In this document: one piece after another, positions 1-7,912 of the stretch
Layout: each line of letters begins with the position of its first letter
How positions within the stretch are numbered: the first letter of the stretch is position 1
Source: JANMEX01 sp043744175
GTDB lineage: Bacteria > Pseudomonadota > Alphaproteobacteria > Rhizobiales > Rhizobiaceae
DNA length: 64,000 nt
Assembly: GCA_043744175.1 (NCBI GenBank)
Contig: JAYTVD010000126.1
Location: 1 to 64,000 of the forward strand
Reading direction: 5' to 3'
Translations under genes and position numbers: made by a program
The notes under the pieces: model-generated
Told to the model about the DNA's origin: nothing
The model's database searches: none
What the model saw: only the letters and a program-made list of their open reading frames with translations

Positions 1-2
1 CC

Positions 3-1532
3 TCAATTTTGCATACCGCCAGCGCCACAATCCATGTCCACGGCGGACAAACCATGGCTGATTTCCAAAGCTTCAATAGCGATGTTTTGGAGGCAGTAAC
101 CCGCGCTAAGGACGCTGGCTTTGATGCCTTTGCTGCCAAGGTTTTGGCTGGCGACGTAACGCCGGAAGCCAAGCAAAAGCTACAAGCCGACCTTGCGGAC
201 TGGATTGCCTACCGCAGCAAAATCCAAGGCACGTATCACAACTCCACCCAGTGGGGTCGTGGCCGCGCTGATGCTGTCGGCATTATTTTGGCAACCACCG
301 CAACGTTGATTAACCCCGCTGGCAAAGATAGCCTGCCCGCCAGCGATGCGCCGGTTTCCTATCCCTTCATCTGGAACACCAACCAGCAAGCGCTGCTGCA
401 ACACAATGGCATCGTGCAAAACGGGCCGGATATGGGCCTATTCGGCGTCACGAAACTGGGATCGCTCATTCGCAATTGGACCGAAGTGCTCGGCGTATTC
501 GGCGAGTTTCATGTTGACCCGGTGACACAAAAAGTCACATCCTCCGTCAACTTCAAAAACCTGATGAAGCTGGAAGGCATATTGGCGAAACTCAACTCGC
601 CGCGCTGGCCCGATGAATTCGGCAAGATTGACGACGCCAAGGCCACGCGGGGCAAGGCACTGTATGCGCAAAATTGCCAGTCGTGCCACGCGCTGCTTGC
701 ACCAAATGACATGACGTCAATGCTGGAGGTGAACTCCAAAACCACGTCACCTACGCCCGAGCATTACATTTATCTGGCCCCGCTGATTGATTCATCGAAC
801 GTCTCCGCCCGCGTTGCCGCCGGCATTCCCGCTAACCCCGATCTCATCGGCACAGACCCGCTTATGGCCTGCAACGCCGCGCTGCATTTAACGCCGACCG
901 GCATTTTCAAGGGCCAGTCGCGGCGCGGGCTGCTGTTGGAGCAAGGCAAATATAGTGAGTTCGCACTAACCACAGATACGCTGACAACGCTGATGCAGCG
1001 CGACGTTGGCGACCGGAAAAGTGAGATTCTCAAAGCCTATGCGCAAGTGCAAATCGAAGATGCCAAAATCCAAATCGCCTCCTATTTTGCGCCCGAAGGC
1101 TATGTCATCCAAGGCGGCGATATCGAAGTGCCAGGCAACGCCATCGACAAGTTCCGCGCCAACTGCGCCGATAATTTGATGAACCTGACAGCGCTTTCCG
1201 GCGGTGATCCTGCGCTGAATTACAAGACCCGCCCGCTCAACGGTATCTGGGCCACCGCGCCCTATTTGCACAATGGCTCCGTGCCGACGCTGCGCGATCT
1301 CCTCAATACGCAGAGTGAACGACCCAAGACCCACGGCTTTTTGGATGGCAATTTTGACACCACAAAAGTCGGCCATTTAGATCAAACTGCCGATCCGAAG
1401 GCATTTGTCTTCAACGTCTATGATGACAAAGGTGAGGCCATTTTGGGCAATTGGAACGGCGGTCACGAATATGGCGTGAACCTTAAGGACACCGAAAAGG
1501 ACGACCTTGTTGAATATCTGAAGGGGCTTTGA
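3..1532 (+). CDS. c-type cytochrome of the di-haem peroxidase-like group, 5' end outside window
   Basis: The reading frame is open to the left edge, so the true start and probably an export signal lie outside the window; TTG at 9 and ATG at 54 are internal candidates only. One haem c motif, CQSCH, is visible at 675-689. Near the C-terminus is the stretch RPLNGIWATAPYLHNGSV (about 1231-1284), which I associate with secreted cytochromes resembling di-haem cytochrome c peroxidases. A second haem site, if present, would be upstream. Likely a periplasmic electron carrier or peroxidase; the substrate cannot be read. The TGA stop directly abuts the GTG start of the protease gene, so the two are probably co-transcribed. 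Confidence 0.7.
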   Translation, partial: SILHTASATIHVHGGQTMADFQSFNSDVLEAVTRAKDAGFDAFAAKVLAGDVTPEAKQKLQADLADWIAYRSKIQGTYHNSTQWGRGRADAVGIILATTATLINPAGKDSLPASDAPVSYPFIWNTNQQALLQHNGIVQNGPDMGLFGVTKLGSLIRNWTEVLGVFGEFHVDPVTQKVTSSVNFKNLMKLEGILAKLNSPRWPDEFGKIDDAKATRGKALYAQNCQSCHALLAPNDMTSMLEVNSKTTSPTPEHYIYLAPLIDSSNVSARVAAGIPANPDLIGTDPLMACNAALHLTPTGIFKGQSRRGLLLEQGKYSEFALTTDTLTTLMQRDVGDRKSEILKAYAQVQIEDAKIQIASYFAPEGYVIQGGDIEVPGNAIDKFRANCADNLMNLTALSGGDPALNYKTRPLNGIWATAPYLHNGSVPTLRDLLNTQSERPKTHGFLDGNFDTTKVGHLDQTADPKAFVFNVYDDKGEAILGNWNGGHEYGVNLKDTEKDDLVEYLKGL

Positions 1533-2975
1533 GTGAAACGTCTCGCCTCAGTAATTGCTCTTTGGTTCGCGATGTTGCTTCCCGCTGCGGCGCAAGTCAT
1601 CACCTGTCCGACAGGGATAACGCCTGCCCAATGCGACGCACTCTTGTCCAATGGCAATGCGCAGCAAGCGCCGACAAACCCCGATGCTGCATCTGCCCCG
1701 AAAGGTGGATTTGAAATCATCATCAAGCCAGTGCCCAAAACAGTTCCAAAGGCGAAACCCGTTCCAAAAATAATTGCCAAGCCCGTGCCAAAGAAGGTCT
1801 CGCCCAAGGTTGTCCTCGCTAAACCTCCGACGCCGAAGCCCGCACCAAAGAAGCCGATGGTTCCCGCGGTGGTGAAGCCCGCTAAGCTGGTTGCCCCCTA
1901 TGCCGGATTACCCGTGCTGGAAACCATCACCCTGTCAGACGTCGATATGCTACCCATCGCGGGCCAATTCATCATTCGGTTCCGGCCCGACGCTTTGGCG
2001 TCAGCAGGCATCACTATAACTACCATTACGCCCGAAACGCTCGCCGCACGGTTCGGCCTTGAGCCCTACCAAATACTCTCCATCCAGCGTATTGAGTTGC
2101 CGGGTTTCATTGCCAACCTTAACGAAAGGCAGCGGGCAACCATAACCGCCGACCCCATCATCCTGCGCGTCACGCCGGACACCAAGATCAAAGCGGCGGG
2201 TAGTGCGGATGTATCAGCGACACAAGTCAGCCAAATTCCATGGGGGTTGGATCGTATAGACCAGGCGGCGCTGCCCTTGGACGGTGCCTTCAACAGGCGG
2301 GGCAGCAAGGCCAAAAGCAGGATTTATCTGTTGGACAATGGCGTGGACATGGCCCACCCCGAGCTTGAAGACCGCGTCAAATTTGGCGCTACTTTTTTGA
2401 AAGTCGTGCCGAACGACATTTACACCACCTGCCGCGCCCACGGCACAGCGATGGCCTCCATCATGACAGGGAAAACGCTGGGCGTGCTGCCTGATGCGGA
2501 GATTTTCGACGTTACGGTTCTACCCTGCGACAGCAATAAAACCGGCGCGGCTTCCTCGCTGGTCGAGGCGTTTGAGTGGATCATTAAGCGCGAGCAAAAA
2601 TATACCGATCACGCCAAAATTATCATCAATCTCAGCCTCATTGGCCCCAAGGCGCAGGACATTAACGACTGGATTAACCTGCTGATCGATAAGTATAAAA
2701 TCATCGTCGTAGTAGCGGCTGGCAACCAATCCAGAGACGCCTGCGATTATTCGCCTGCGTCTGCGCAGCGCGCCATCACCGTCGCCGCCAGCGACAAGGA
2801 TGACAAGTTGGCCAAGCTCTCTAACCGCGGCAAATGCGTGGATATACTCTCGCCCGGAACCTTGATACCGGTGGCACAGGCGCTGAACTACCAAAAGCCA
2901 ATTCTTTGGGGTGGCACGAGCCAAGCTGCGGCCTTCGTTTCCGCAGCGCTGGCACGGGATTTGGACCCCGCGTAA
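1533..2975 (+). CDS. secreted subtilisin-like (S8) serine protease, in-frame stop near the C-terminus
   Basis: The GTG start follows the preceding stop without a gap. Residues 1-20 form a signal peptide ending AAA. A Pro/Lys-rich linker with repeated KPVPK units covers about 60-125, then a prodomain-like part, then an S8 catalytic domain. The triad is Asp268 (LLDNGVD), His303 (RAHGTAMAS) and Ser463 (GGTSQAAAF), with oxyanion Asn398 (AAGNQ). The TAA at 2973-2975 falls only 17 residues after the catalytic Ser. The same frame stays open and protein-like for 36 more codons to a TGA at 3084-3086. The stop therefore looks like a nonsense substitution or base error. The function of the shortened product is uncertain. 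Probably exported with the adjacent cytochrome. Confidence 0.8.
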   Translation: MKRLASVIALWFAMLLPAAAQVITCPTGITPAQCDALLSNGNAQQAPTNPDAASAPKGGFEIIIKPVPKTVPKAKPVPKIIAKPVPKKVSPKVVLAKPPTPKPAPKKPMVPAVVKPAKLVAPYAGLPVLETITLSDVDMLPIAGQFIIRFRPDALASAGITITTITPETLAARFGLEPYQILSIQRIELPGFIANLNERQRATITADPIILRVTPDTKIKAAGSADVSATQVSQIPWGLDRIDQAALPLDGAFNRRGSKAKSRIYLLDNGVDMAHPELEDRVKFGATFLKVVPNDIYTTCRAHGTAMASIMTGKTLGVLPDAEIFDVTVLPCDSNKTGAASSLVEAFEWIIKREQKYTDHAKIIINLSLIGPKAQDINDWINLLIDKYKIIVVVAAGNQSRDACDYSPASAQRAITVAASDKDDKLAKLSNRGKCVDILSPGTLIPVAQALNYQKPILWGGTSQAAAFVSAALARDLDPA

Positions 2976-3094
2976 GAAATTGAGGCTATCACAACGACGC
3001 TATATGATCGCTCGCAAAACGCCAAACTGGACCTACCGGATAGCGATTCCAAGCGGCTGTTATTGTTAGATTCCAGCGCAAAATGAGCGCCGCT

Positions 3095-4276
3095 TCAGTG
3101 CATCCGGCCAACGGAATTGGGCACTTCATAATGCACCTGCGCCGACAGGTTTCGCACCATATGGATGAGTTCCAAACGGCTACCGGAATTGGTTTTGCGC
3201 ATCAAGGTTTTAACCTGACTCTTCACCGTTTCAAAAGCGCTGTTGCGAAGGTCAGCAATGTCCTGGTTCGACATGCCCTTGGCAATCAACGTCAGCACAT
3301 CCTTCTCAGTTTTCGAAAGCGGATAGAAATCGCTGATCCTATCAACATCAATGAACACCGGCTTGCTGGTGTCCAGCAGTGTCAGCAGCCGATAACCAAC
3401 GCCGAGGCGGCCGGTATAAGTCGTCTCCTCAATCGGGCAAATTTCCATAAACACCGCGCTGCCCGCATCAGCCAGTGGCAGCACAATCGCCTCTTTGCGC
3501 GACCTAGCGCCGAACAAGCCGTGCGCATCAGTGGCGATCAAATCATGGAAGCGGGCCGCCACATCGTCGCGCATAACCTGCAATTTTTTTGTAGGCAAAC
3601 GACGCAAAACATTGTGCCTGGCAACGATGCGCTCAAACTCCGGATTGCTGAAAACAATCTCGCCCTCGCCGTTCAAAATCGCAATGCCCTGGTCAGACTT
3701 GTTGATGATTTCTTCGAAAATCGCCTGCACCCGAAACTGATGCTCCAGCGGACGGCCAAGGCCGATAACCTTGGCGATATGCGGCAGAAAAATGCCCGCC
3801 TTCTTGCGCTCTTCAATCGTAATCGGTCCGCGCGTGATATCAAATTGCAACGCGAAACGATCGACATTCAAAAGGTCTTTATTGAGCAAAGCACCCGCAC
3901 GGTGCAGCAGGCCGTGCTTGGTCATAAATTGCGTGTTGGGCTGGTTCAAAACATCCTGAACATTCGGGCGCAACTCGACATCGCTAATCAAATCCACTTG
4001 GTCGGATTGTGCAGAAAGCTGCGCAAATCGGGCCTGATCGCGCAGCTCGTCATCGTTAAACTGCACCATATAGTCCGCCACCACTTGGCGGTCATAATTG
4101 GCGCTAAACAGGCGGGAGGCAATCTGCGGCACATTATCGTGGTTTCGCACTTCGAAGATGAACGCACCCGCCGCGCCCAAATGTTGCGCCACCCGATAGA
4201 GCACTTCCGGCCAGCTTGTAGGGGTCAACGCGGTGTCGTAAATCCGCGCAATCAAATCAATGTCACTGCTATCCAT
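3095..4276 (-). CDS. LuxR-family transcriptional regulator
   Basis: A 393-residue protein from the ATG at 4276, which begins MDSSDIDLIARIY; an upstream in-frame start at 4309 exists but has no better ribosome site. A purine-rich AGGGGGA lies about 13 nt before 4276. The last 70 or so residues carry a LuxR-type helix-turn-helix (LSKTEKDVLTLIAKGMSNQD), and the middle looks like a PAS-type sensor region (DQGIAILNGEGEIVFSN). The signal is unknown. It is convergent with the protease gene, whose extended frame ends 8 nt away, and divergent from the next gene. Known family role: DNA-binding activator or repressor. No target can be assigned here. Confidence 0.8.
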   Translation of the reverse strand: MDSSDIDLIARIYDTALTPTSWPEVLYRVAQHLGAAGAFIFEVRNHDNVPQIASRLFSANYDRQVVADYMVQFNDDELRDQARFAQLSAQSDQVDLISDVELRPNVQDVLNQPNTQFMTKHGLLHRAGALLNKDLLNVDRFALQFDITRGPITIEERKKAGIFLPHIAKVIGLGRPLEHQFRVQAIFEEIINKSDQGIAILNGEGEIVFSNPEFERIVARHNVLRRLPTKKLQVMRDDVAARFHDLIATDAHGLFGARSRKEAIVLPLADAGSAVFMEICPIEETTYTGRLGVGYRLLTLLDTSKPVFIDVDRISDFYPLSKTEKDVLTLIAKGMSNQDIADLRNSAFETVKSQVKTLMRKTNSGSRLELIHMVRNLSAQVHYEVPNSVGRMH

Positions 4277-4361
4277 TATGCAAGCCGTCCCCCTACGGCG
4301 TTTTATCACTCCCGCTATACCTATAGTTCAGAACATGAATGTAAACTGAAAGAGCGTCACA

Positions 4362-5234
4362 TTGCATAAATTGGCAACAGTTTTGGCACGTTTTACCCAA
4401 GTCTTGGTGGCGCTTGCCATCCTCGCTACCATTTATGTTGTCGTTCAAGATTCATCTCCGCTTAAAGTTGTACAACTTGCAGGCATGACGGACAGGATCA
4501 ACGAGATGTCCCAAACATCCGTGCCGCATAAGCGATTGATGGAAAACGACATTTATGCCGCCAACGCGGCGCTGCTGGCCAAGGTGGAAAGTGGCGCAGA
4601 GCTTACCATTGATGAGAGCAAGACTTACCGCAGCCTCATTCAATCCACCCTGTTTCAGAAGCAAAAAATTCTGTCGCTGGTGGATTCATCTCTCACTGTT
4701 TTGCCCGACGCGGGCATGGATAAAATGAACAATGTGGCAGTGCTGGGCATCGCAGGAAATCACGACCACCACGATACCTCCGCCTCAAATAATTTCAGCG
4801 CCATGCTGTATGAACTGAACAAAGTCGAGAGCGCCGGTGGGTTGTTTGCACCGCTCATTCGCATCAAGAACGCGAACGCTGCTTATAAGGATTTGCTCGA
4901 TATTTTGCCGCACTTAAGCGTGGCTTTGCAATCCATCGACCTGCCACTGGCCCCGCCAGCCAACTGGCCGGATACTGATCTTGGAGCCAAATTCAACGCC
5001 GTACTGGTGGCGTTCAAACTGGCACAATTTTCACCCGTCAATTCGCCAGCCTACGTCGCCGCACTTCATGCCGGACTGGATGCCTATGATGCGCTGGTGC
5101 TCGCCGTGCAGGCGCGAATTGTTGCCAATACCAACAGCTTCGAGCGCCATATTGCAGGCCGCTTTATGTCCACGCAAACGCTGGCACCATCACTGGATAT
5201 GAGTATCACCATCCGCTTCCCGCGAACAAACTAG
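4362..5234 (+). CDS. membrane-anchored or secreted protein of unknown function
   Basis: I do not recognise this 290-residue protein. It starts at TTG 4362 and has a hydrophobic N-terminal segment (about residues 9-28, VLVALAILATIYVVV) that could be an uncleaved anchor or signal peptide. The rest is soluble-looking, mostly helical, with no cysteine motif; a His-rich patch (GNHDHHDT) near residue 132 could bind metal. It diverges from the LuxR-type regulator with an 85-bp gap that must hold both promoters. The product is probably periplasmic. Base composition is like the neighbours. Confidence 0.55.
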   Translation: MHKLATVLARFTQVLVALAILATIYVVVQDSSPLKVVQLAGMTDRINEMSQTSVPHKRLMENDIYAANAALLAKVESGAELTIDESKTYRSLIQSTLFQKQKILSLVDSSLTVLPDAGMDKMNNVAVLGIAGNHDHHDTSASNNFSAMLYELNKVESAGGLFAPLIRIKNANAAYKDLLDILPHLSVALQSIDLPLAPPANWPDTDLGAKFNAVLVAFKLAQFSPVNSPAYVAALHAGLDAYDALVLAVQARIVANTNSFERHIAGRFMSTQTLAPSLDMSITIRFPRTN

Positions 5235-5247
5235 ACGATCAGCCGTC

Positions 5248-5598
5248 TCACATCTTAAAATCGAAATGCTTGCGAATGGTCTCTTCGATCTTCCACAGAC
5301 CCTTGAAATCAGCCTCCACCACAAAAGCATCGCCCGCCTTAATATGAACAGGCGTGCCGCCATCCGGCGTAATCGTCATCTTGCCTTCAATGACATGCAC
5401 AAACTCATAGGCCGAGTAAGTGGCATGATAAGTGCCGGGCGTCGCCTCCCAATAGCCGGACATCATCTGGCTATCATCAGACGTATGCAGCACCCACGTC
5501 TTCATGGCTGGATTGCCTTCAACAACAACCCAGCCATCCAACGTGGCGCTAGATGGTTCAACACTGGTAAGCGGGCCTAATTTGACGATGCTTTGCAT
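5248..5598 (-). CDS. small cupin protein (Cupin_3/DUF861 type)
   Basis: This 116-residue single-domain cupin has the segment EFVHVIEGKMTITPDGG followed by IKAGDAFVVEADFKG, the two-motif pattern of the ureidoglycine-aminohydrolase-like Cupin_3 group. The C-terminal WKIEETIRKHF is also typical of that group. A ribosome site AAAAGGAG lies upstream of ATG 5598. The metal-ligand histidines of classical cupins are largely missing, as is common here. The function is unknown. The gene lies 26 bp downstream of a relic of an alcohol dehydrogenase 3' end, so it was probably once the next gene of the catabolic cluster at 6436-13206. Confidence 0.75.
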   Translation of the reverse strand: MQSIVKLGPLTSVEPSSATLDGWVVVEGNPAMKTWVLHTSDDSQMMSGYWEATPGTYHATYSAYEFVHVIEGKMTITPDGGTPVHIKAGDAFVVEADFKGLWKIEETIRKHFDFKM

Positions 5599-5624
5599 GG
5601 GTAGTGCTCCTTTTCAGAAGTTGA

Positions 5625-5666
5625 GCTTATCCAACAATCGCTGCCTCAAGTATCTCAAGTACGCCC
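5625..5666 (-). repeat. displaced copy of an Fe-ADH gene 3' end (direct repeat copy 1)
   Basis: A 42-bp segment identical at 37 of 42 positions to 6434-6475, the end of the iron-dependent alcohol dehydrogenase gene. Read on the minus strand it encodes GVLEILEAAIVG and a TAA stop, against GALEILEAAIAG and TAA in the intact gene. The match stops sharply at 5666, and no further dehydrogenase sequence lies beyond it. Confidence 0.8.
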
Positions 5667-5681
5667 AAGACGGTCGCTAAC

Positions 5682-6404
5682 CTAGAAGTCATATTTGTTA
5701 GTGGCAACTTGATCGGCATATTTTCTCCATTGCTGACTTTGTAGCAAAGTTGAATGCAGAATATCTAGCTCCCCGCAGTCCGCTATTCCTTTGAGGCGAC
5801 TTGCAGAGTGGGAGGCCTCCTCCTTAGTTAGCCACGGACTAATTCTGATTTTCTTGATCCAGTCCAAGCTAATATCAAGCGTAATATATTCTTCATCCAA
5901 TTTGTTGTCGCCGCGAAAAATCCGGAACTCACGTTCATCGCTAAATGCAACACGTTTTAAGAATGGAAGCCGATGTACTCTGGGTATTGGGTCATTTTTA
6001 AGCTGATCCAGTGTTTTGTATCGAATATATCCGCATTGAAATTCTTTTTCTTCAGCAAATTTTTTAATGGCCGCCCTATCAAATACAATACAAACGCCAA
6101 ATTTATCATCTTTTGTGGACTTTTTACCAGCATATCGCAGCCAATGGTGGTAGTGTTCTTTTCTCGTTTTGGTACTGCAAAACGCGTAAATTTGCTGCCA
6201 ATTTTGACTAGTTTTATATTTTTCCATTAGGTATTTGTCGTTCTTGTCATCCCACCTAGATGTATTCCAAAATTTTATTTTTCTATTATTTAGAATATCT
6301 GACAAATCAGAAAAACCACAATATCGACGGAGGACCAGCCCAGTATCTGGTTTGTCCTCCGTGTGAAAATTTACAGCATTATCCCTCAAAGTGCCCAAGA
6401 TCAC
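5682..6404 (-). CDS. DUF2971-like protein in an AT-rich island
   Basis: A 240-residue protein from a GTG at 6404. It has features I associate with DUF2971 proteins: an early RRYCGFSDLSDIL, then FWNTSRWDD, a central IYAFCSTKTRKEHYHHW and a late FSDEREFRIFRGD. Biochemical function is unknown; members are often found in defence or mobile regions. The DNA is visibly more AT-rich than on either side and codon choice is relaxed, which suggests transfer. The gene lies exactly between two copies of an alcohol dehydrogenase 3' end. No integrase or antitoxin-like partner is present. The start is weakly supported because no good ribosome site precedes it. Confidence 0.65.
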   Translation of the reverse strand: MILGTLRDNAVNFHTEDKPDTGLVLRRYCGFSDLSDILNNRKIKFWNTSRWDDKNDKYLMEKYKTSQNWQQIYAFCSTKTRKEHYHHWLRYAGKKSTKDDKFGVCIVFDRAAIKKFAEEKEFQCGYIRYKTLDQLKNDPIPRVHRLPFLKRVAFSDEREFRIFRGDNKLDEEYITLDISLDWIKKIRISPWLTKEEASHSASRLKGIADCGELDILHSTLLQSQQWRKYADQVATNKYDF

Positions 6405-6433
6405 CTACACTTTATTTTCGTAGTTCAGAGCGC

Positions 6434-6475
6434 GCTTACCCCGCAATCGCCGCCTCAAGTATCTCAAGTGCGCCC
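6434..6475 (-). repeat. Fe-ADH 3' end, direct repeat copy 2 (part of the intact gene)
   Basis: The last 12 codons and stop of the intact alcohol dehydrogenase gene. With 5625-5666 it forms an imperfect 42-bp direct repeat that brackets the AT-rich DUF2971-like gene, like attachment-site duplications made by elements integrating at gene 3' ends. Confidence 0.75.
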
Positions 6476-7602
6476 TTTTTCGTCAGTTTTACAGGGTTCC
6501 CACCGGCTGTCGGGTCAACCACGGCCATGTCCGAAATCAGCGTCTTGCGCTTTTTGTCCGGTGCGAAATCTTTGACTAACCCGCCCAGTGTATGCGGCAC
6601 TTTCAAATCTTTGCGCAGCTTGATGACCGCTTTGCGGAAGCCGTCGAAGCCGCCTTTGATATTCAAATAACGGGCGGCAGCTTCGATGCGTGGCTCAATG
6701 GCGGCGCGGTTGAAATCCAGCACGTAGGGCATGAACACGGCATTCGTCATGCCGTGGTGCGTATGGTACAGCGAGCCGATCGGGTGCGATAGCGAATGGA
6801 TGGCGCCGAGGCCTTTTTGAAATGCAGTCGCGCCCATTGCGGCAGCGGACATCATGTGGGCGCGGGCATCCAAATCCTTGCCATTGGCGAAAGCCTTAGG
6901 CAGATTTTCAAACACAAGGCGCATACCTTCCAGCGCGATACCATCGGCCATCGGATGATAGCCCGGTGCGCAATAGGCTTCGAGGCAATGCGCCAGCGCA
7001 TCCATGCCCGTACCGACCGTGATAAACGGCGGCATACCGACGGAAAGCGCGGGATCGGCAATCACGATCACCGGCATCATTTTCGGATGGAAAATGACTT
7101 TCTTAGTGTGCGTTTCTTCATTCGTGATAACGCCGGCGCGGCCCACTTCCGAGCCCGTGCCTGAAGTTGTCGGCACGGCGATAACCGGCAAAATGCCGTT
7201 CGGGTCGGCGCGGGTCCACCAATCACCCACGTCTTCAAAATCCCACATCGGGCGCGTCTGGCCTGCCATAAAGGCGATGACCTTGCCGACATCCAGCGCC
7301 GAACCGCCGCCAAACGCAATCACGCCATCATGCTTGCCCGCGCGCACCACTTTGATGCCCGCTTCAACATTGGCCGAAACCGGATTGGGCTGCACATCAT
7401 GAAACAGGCCGTATTTCACGCCATTGTCCGACAGCACTTTTAAAGCATCTGCCACGATCTGCATCTTGGCCAAACCGGGGTCCGTCACGAACAGCGGGTT
7501 CTTGATGCCCGATGAAAGGCAGGCTTCCGCCAATTCAGAAATGCGGCCCGCGCCAAAGCGCACAGTGGTTGGGTAATTCCATTTGGAGACGAGTTTGGAC
7601 AT
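6436..7602 (-). CDS. iron-containing (group III) alcohol dehydrogenase
   Basis: A 388-residue cytoplasmic NAD(P)-dependent dehydrogenase of the Fe-ADH family, the usual length. The nucleotide-binding motif GGGSALDVGK is followed by PTTSGTGSEV. The metal site is provided by the Asp/His region DALAHCLEAYCAPGYHP and by SLSHPIGSLYHTHHG. The substrate is not readable. It is the last gene of a minus-strand cluster with a small cupin, an aldehyde dehydrogenase, a glutamine-synthetase-like ligase, a permease and an amidohydrolase. An alcohol-oxidising step would make sense there if the imported substrate is an amino-alcohol. Its final codons lie inside a 42-bp repeat, but the frame is intact. Confidence 0.85.
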   Translation of the reverse strand: MSKLVSKWNYPTTVRFGAGRISELAEACLSSGIKNPLFVTDPGLAKMQIVADALKVLSDNGVKYGLFHDVQPNPVSANVEAGIKVVRAGKHDGVIAFGGGSALDVGKVIAFMAGQTRPMWDFEDVGDWWTRADPNGILPVIAVPTTSGTGSEVGRAGVITNEETHTKKVIFHPKMMPVIVIADPALSVGMPPFITVGTGMDALAHCLEAYCAPGYHPMADGIALEGMRLVFENLPKAFANGKDLDARAHMMSAAAMGATAFQKGLGAIHSLSHPIGSLYHTHHGMTNAVFMPYVLDFNRAAIEPRIEAAARYLNIKGGFDGFRKAVIKLRKDLKVPHTLGGLVKDFAPDKKRKTLISDMAVVDPTAGGNPVKLTKKGALEILEAAIAG

Positions 7603-7611
7603 GGTTCTCTT

Positions 7612-7911
7612 CTATCGTTTCATTTCAACTTCAATAAAGCTCATCGGCACATCGGCGGCATTGATGACATTATGCTCCACGCCTGCGGGACGCGAATAGG
7701 CCGCGCCCGCCGACACAAAGCGGCTGCTAACGCCGTGGGCATCCACAAGGCGCACGTTCATATCCGTGATGGGCACCACAATATAGGCCATGCCATGGGT
7801 GTGATGCCCCGTCTCCGCGCCCGGCTCAAAATCCCAGCGCGTCACCTTGGTGCGTTCGTCATCAACGAGCACCGTAGGGATAGCAGGAACCGAGGCGCGG
7901 AAGTTGGACAT
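7612..7911 (-). CDS. small cupin-domain protein
   Basis: A 99-residue single-domain cupin with the first motif GAETGHHTHGMAYIVVP and second motif AGAAYSRPAGVEHNVIN, so the metal-binding His residues are present. Such small cupins may act as isomerases, hydrolases or ligand sensors; no specific reaction can be assigned. It starts one base after the aldehyde dehydrogenase stop and ends 9 bp before the Fe-ADH start, so it is clearly within the operon. Its tight placement between two dehydrogenases suggests it acts on, or senses, a pathway intermediate. Confidence 0.75.
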   Translation of the reverse strand: MSNFRASVPAIPTVLVDDERTKVTRWDFEPGAETGHHTHGMAYIVVPITDMNVRLVDAHGVSSRFVSAGAAYSRPAGVEHNVINAADVPMSFIEVEMKR

Positions 7912-7912
7912 G

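Noticed and set aside
9..53. TTG at 9 as the start of the cytochrome gene
   Set aside because: The frame is open to the window edge and no ribosome site or signal peptide precedes; the gene almost certainly starts outside.
3083..4369. 428-codon open frame on the plus strand
   Set aside because: Antisense to the LuxR-type gene; composition is the His/Arg/Gln-rich pattern of a shadow frame and no domain is seen.
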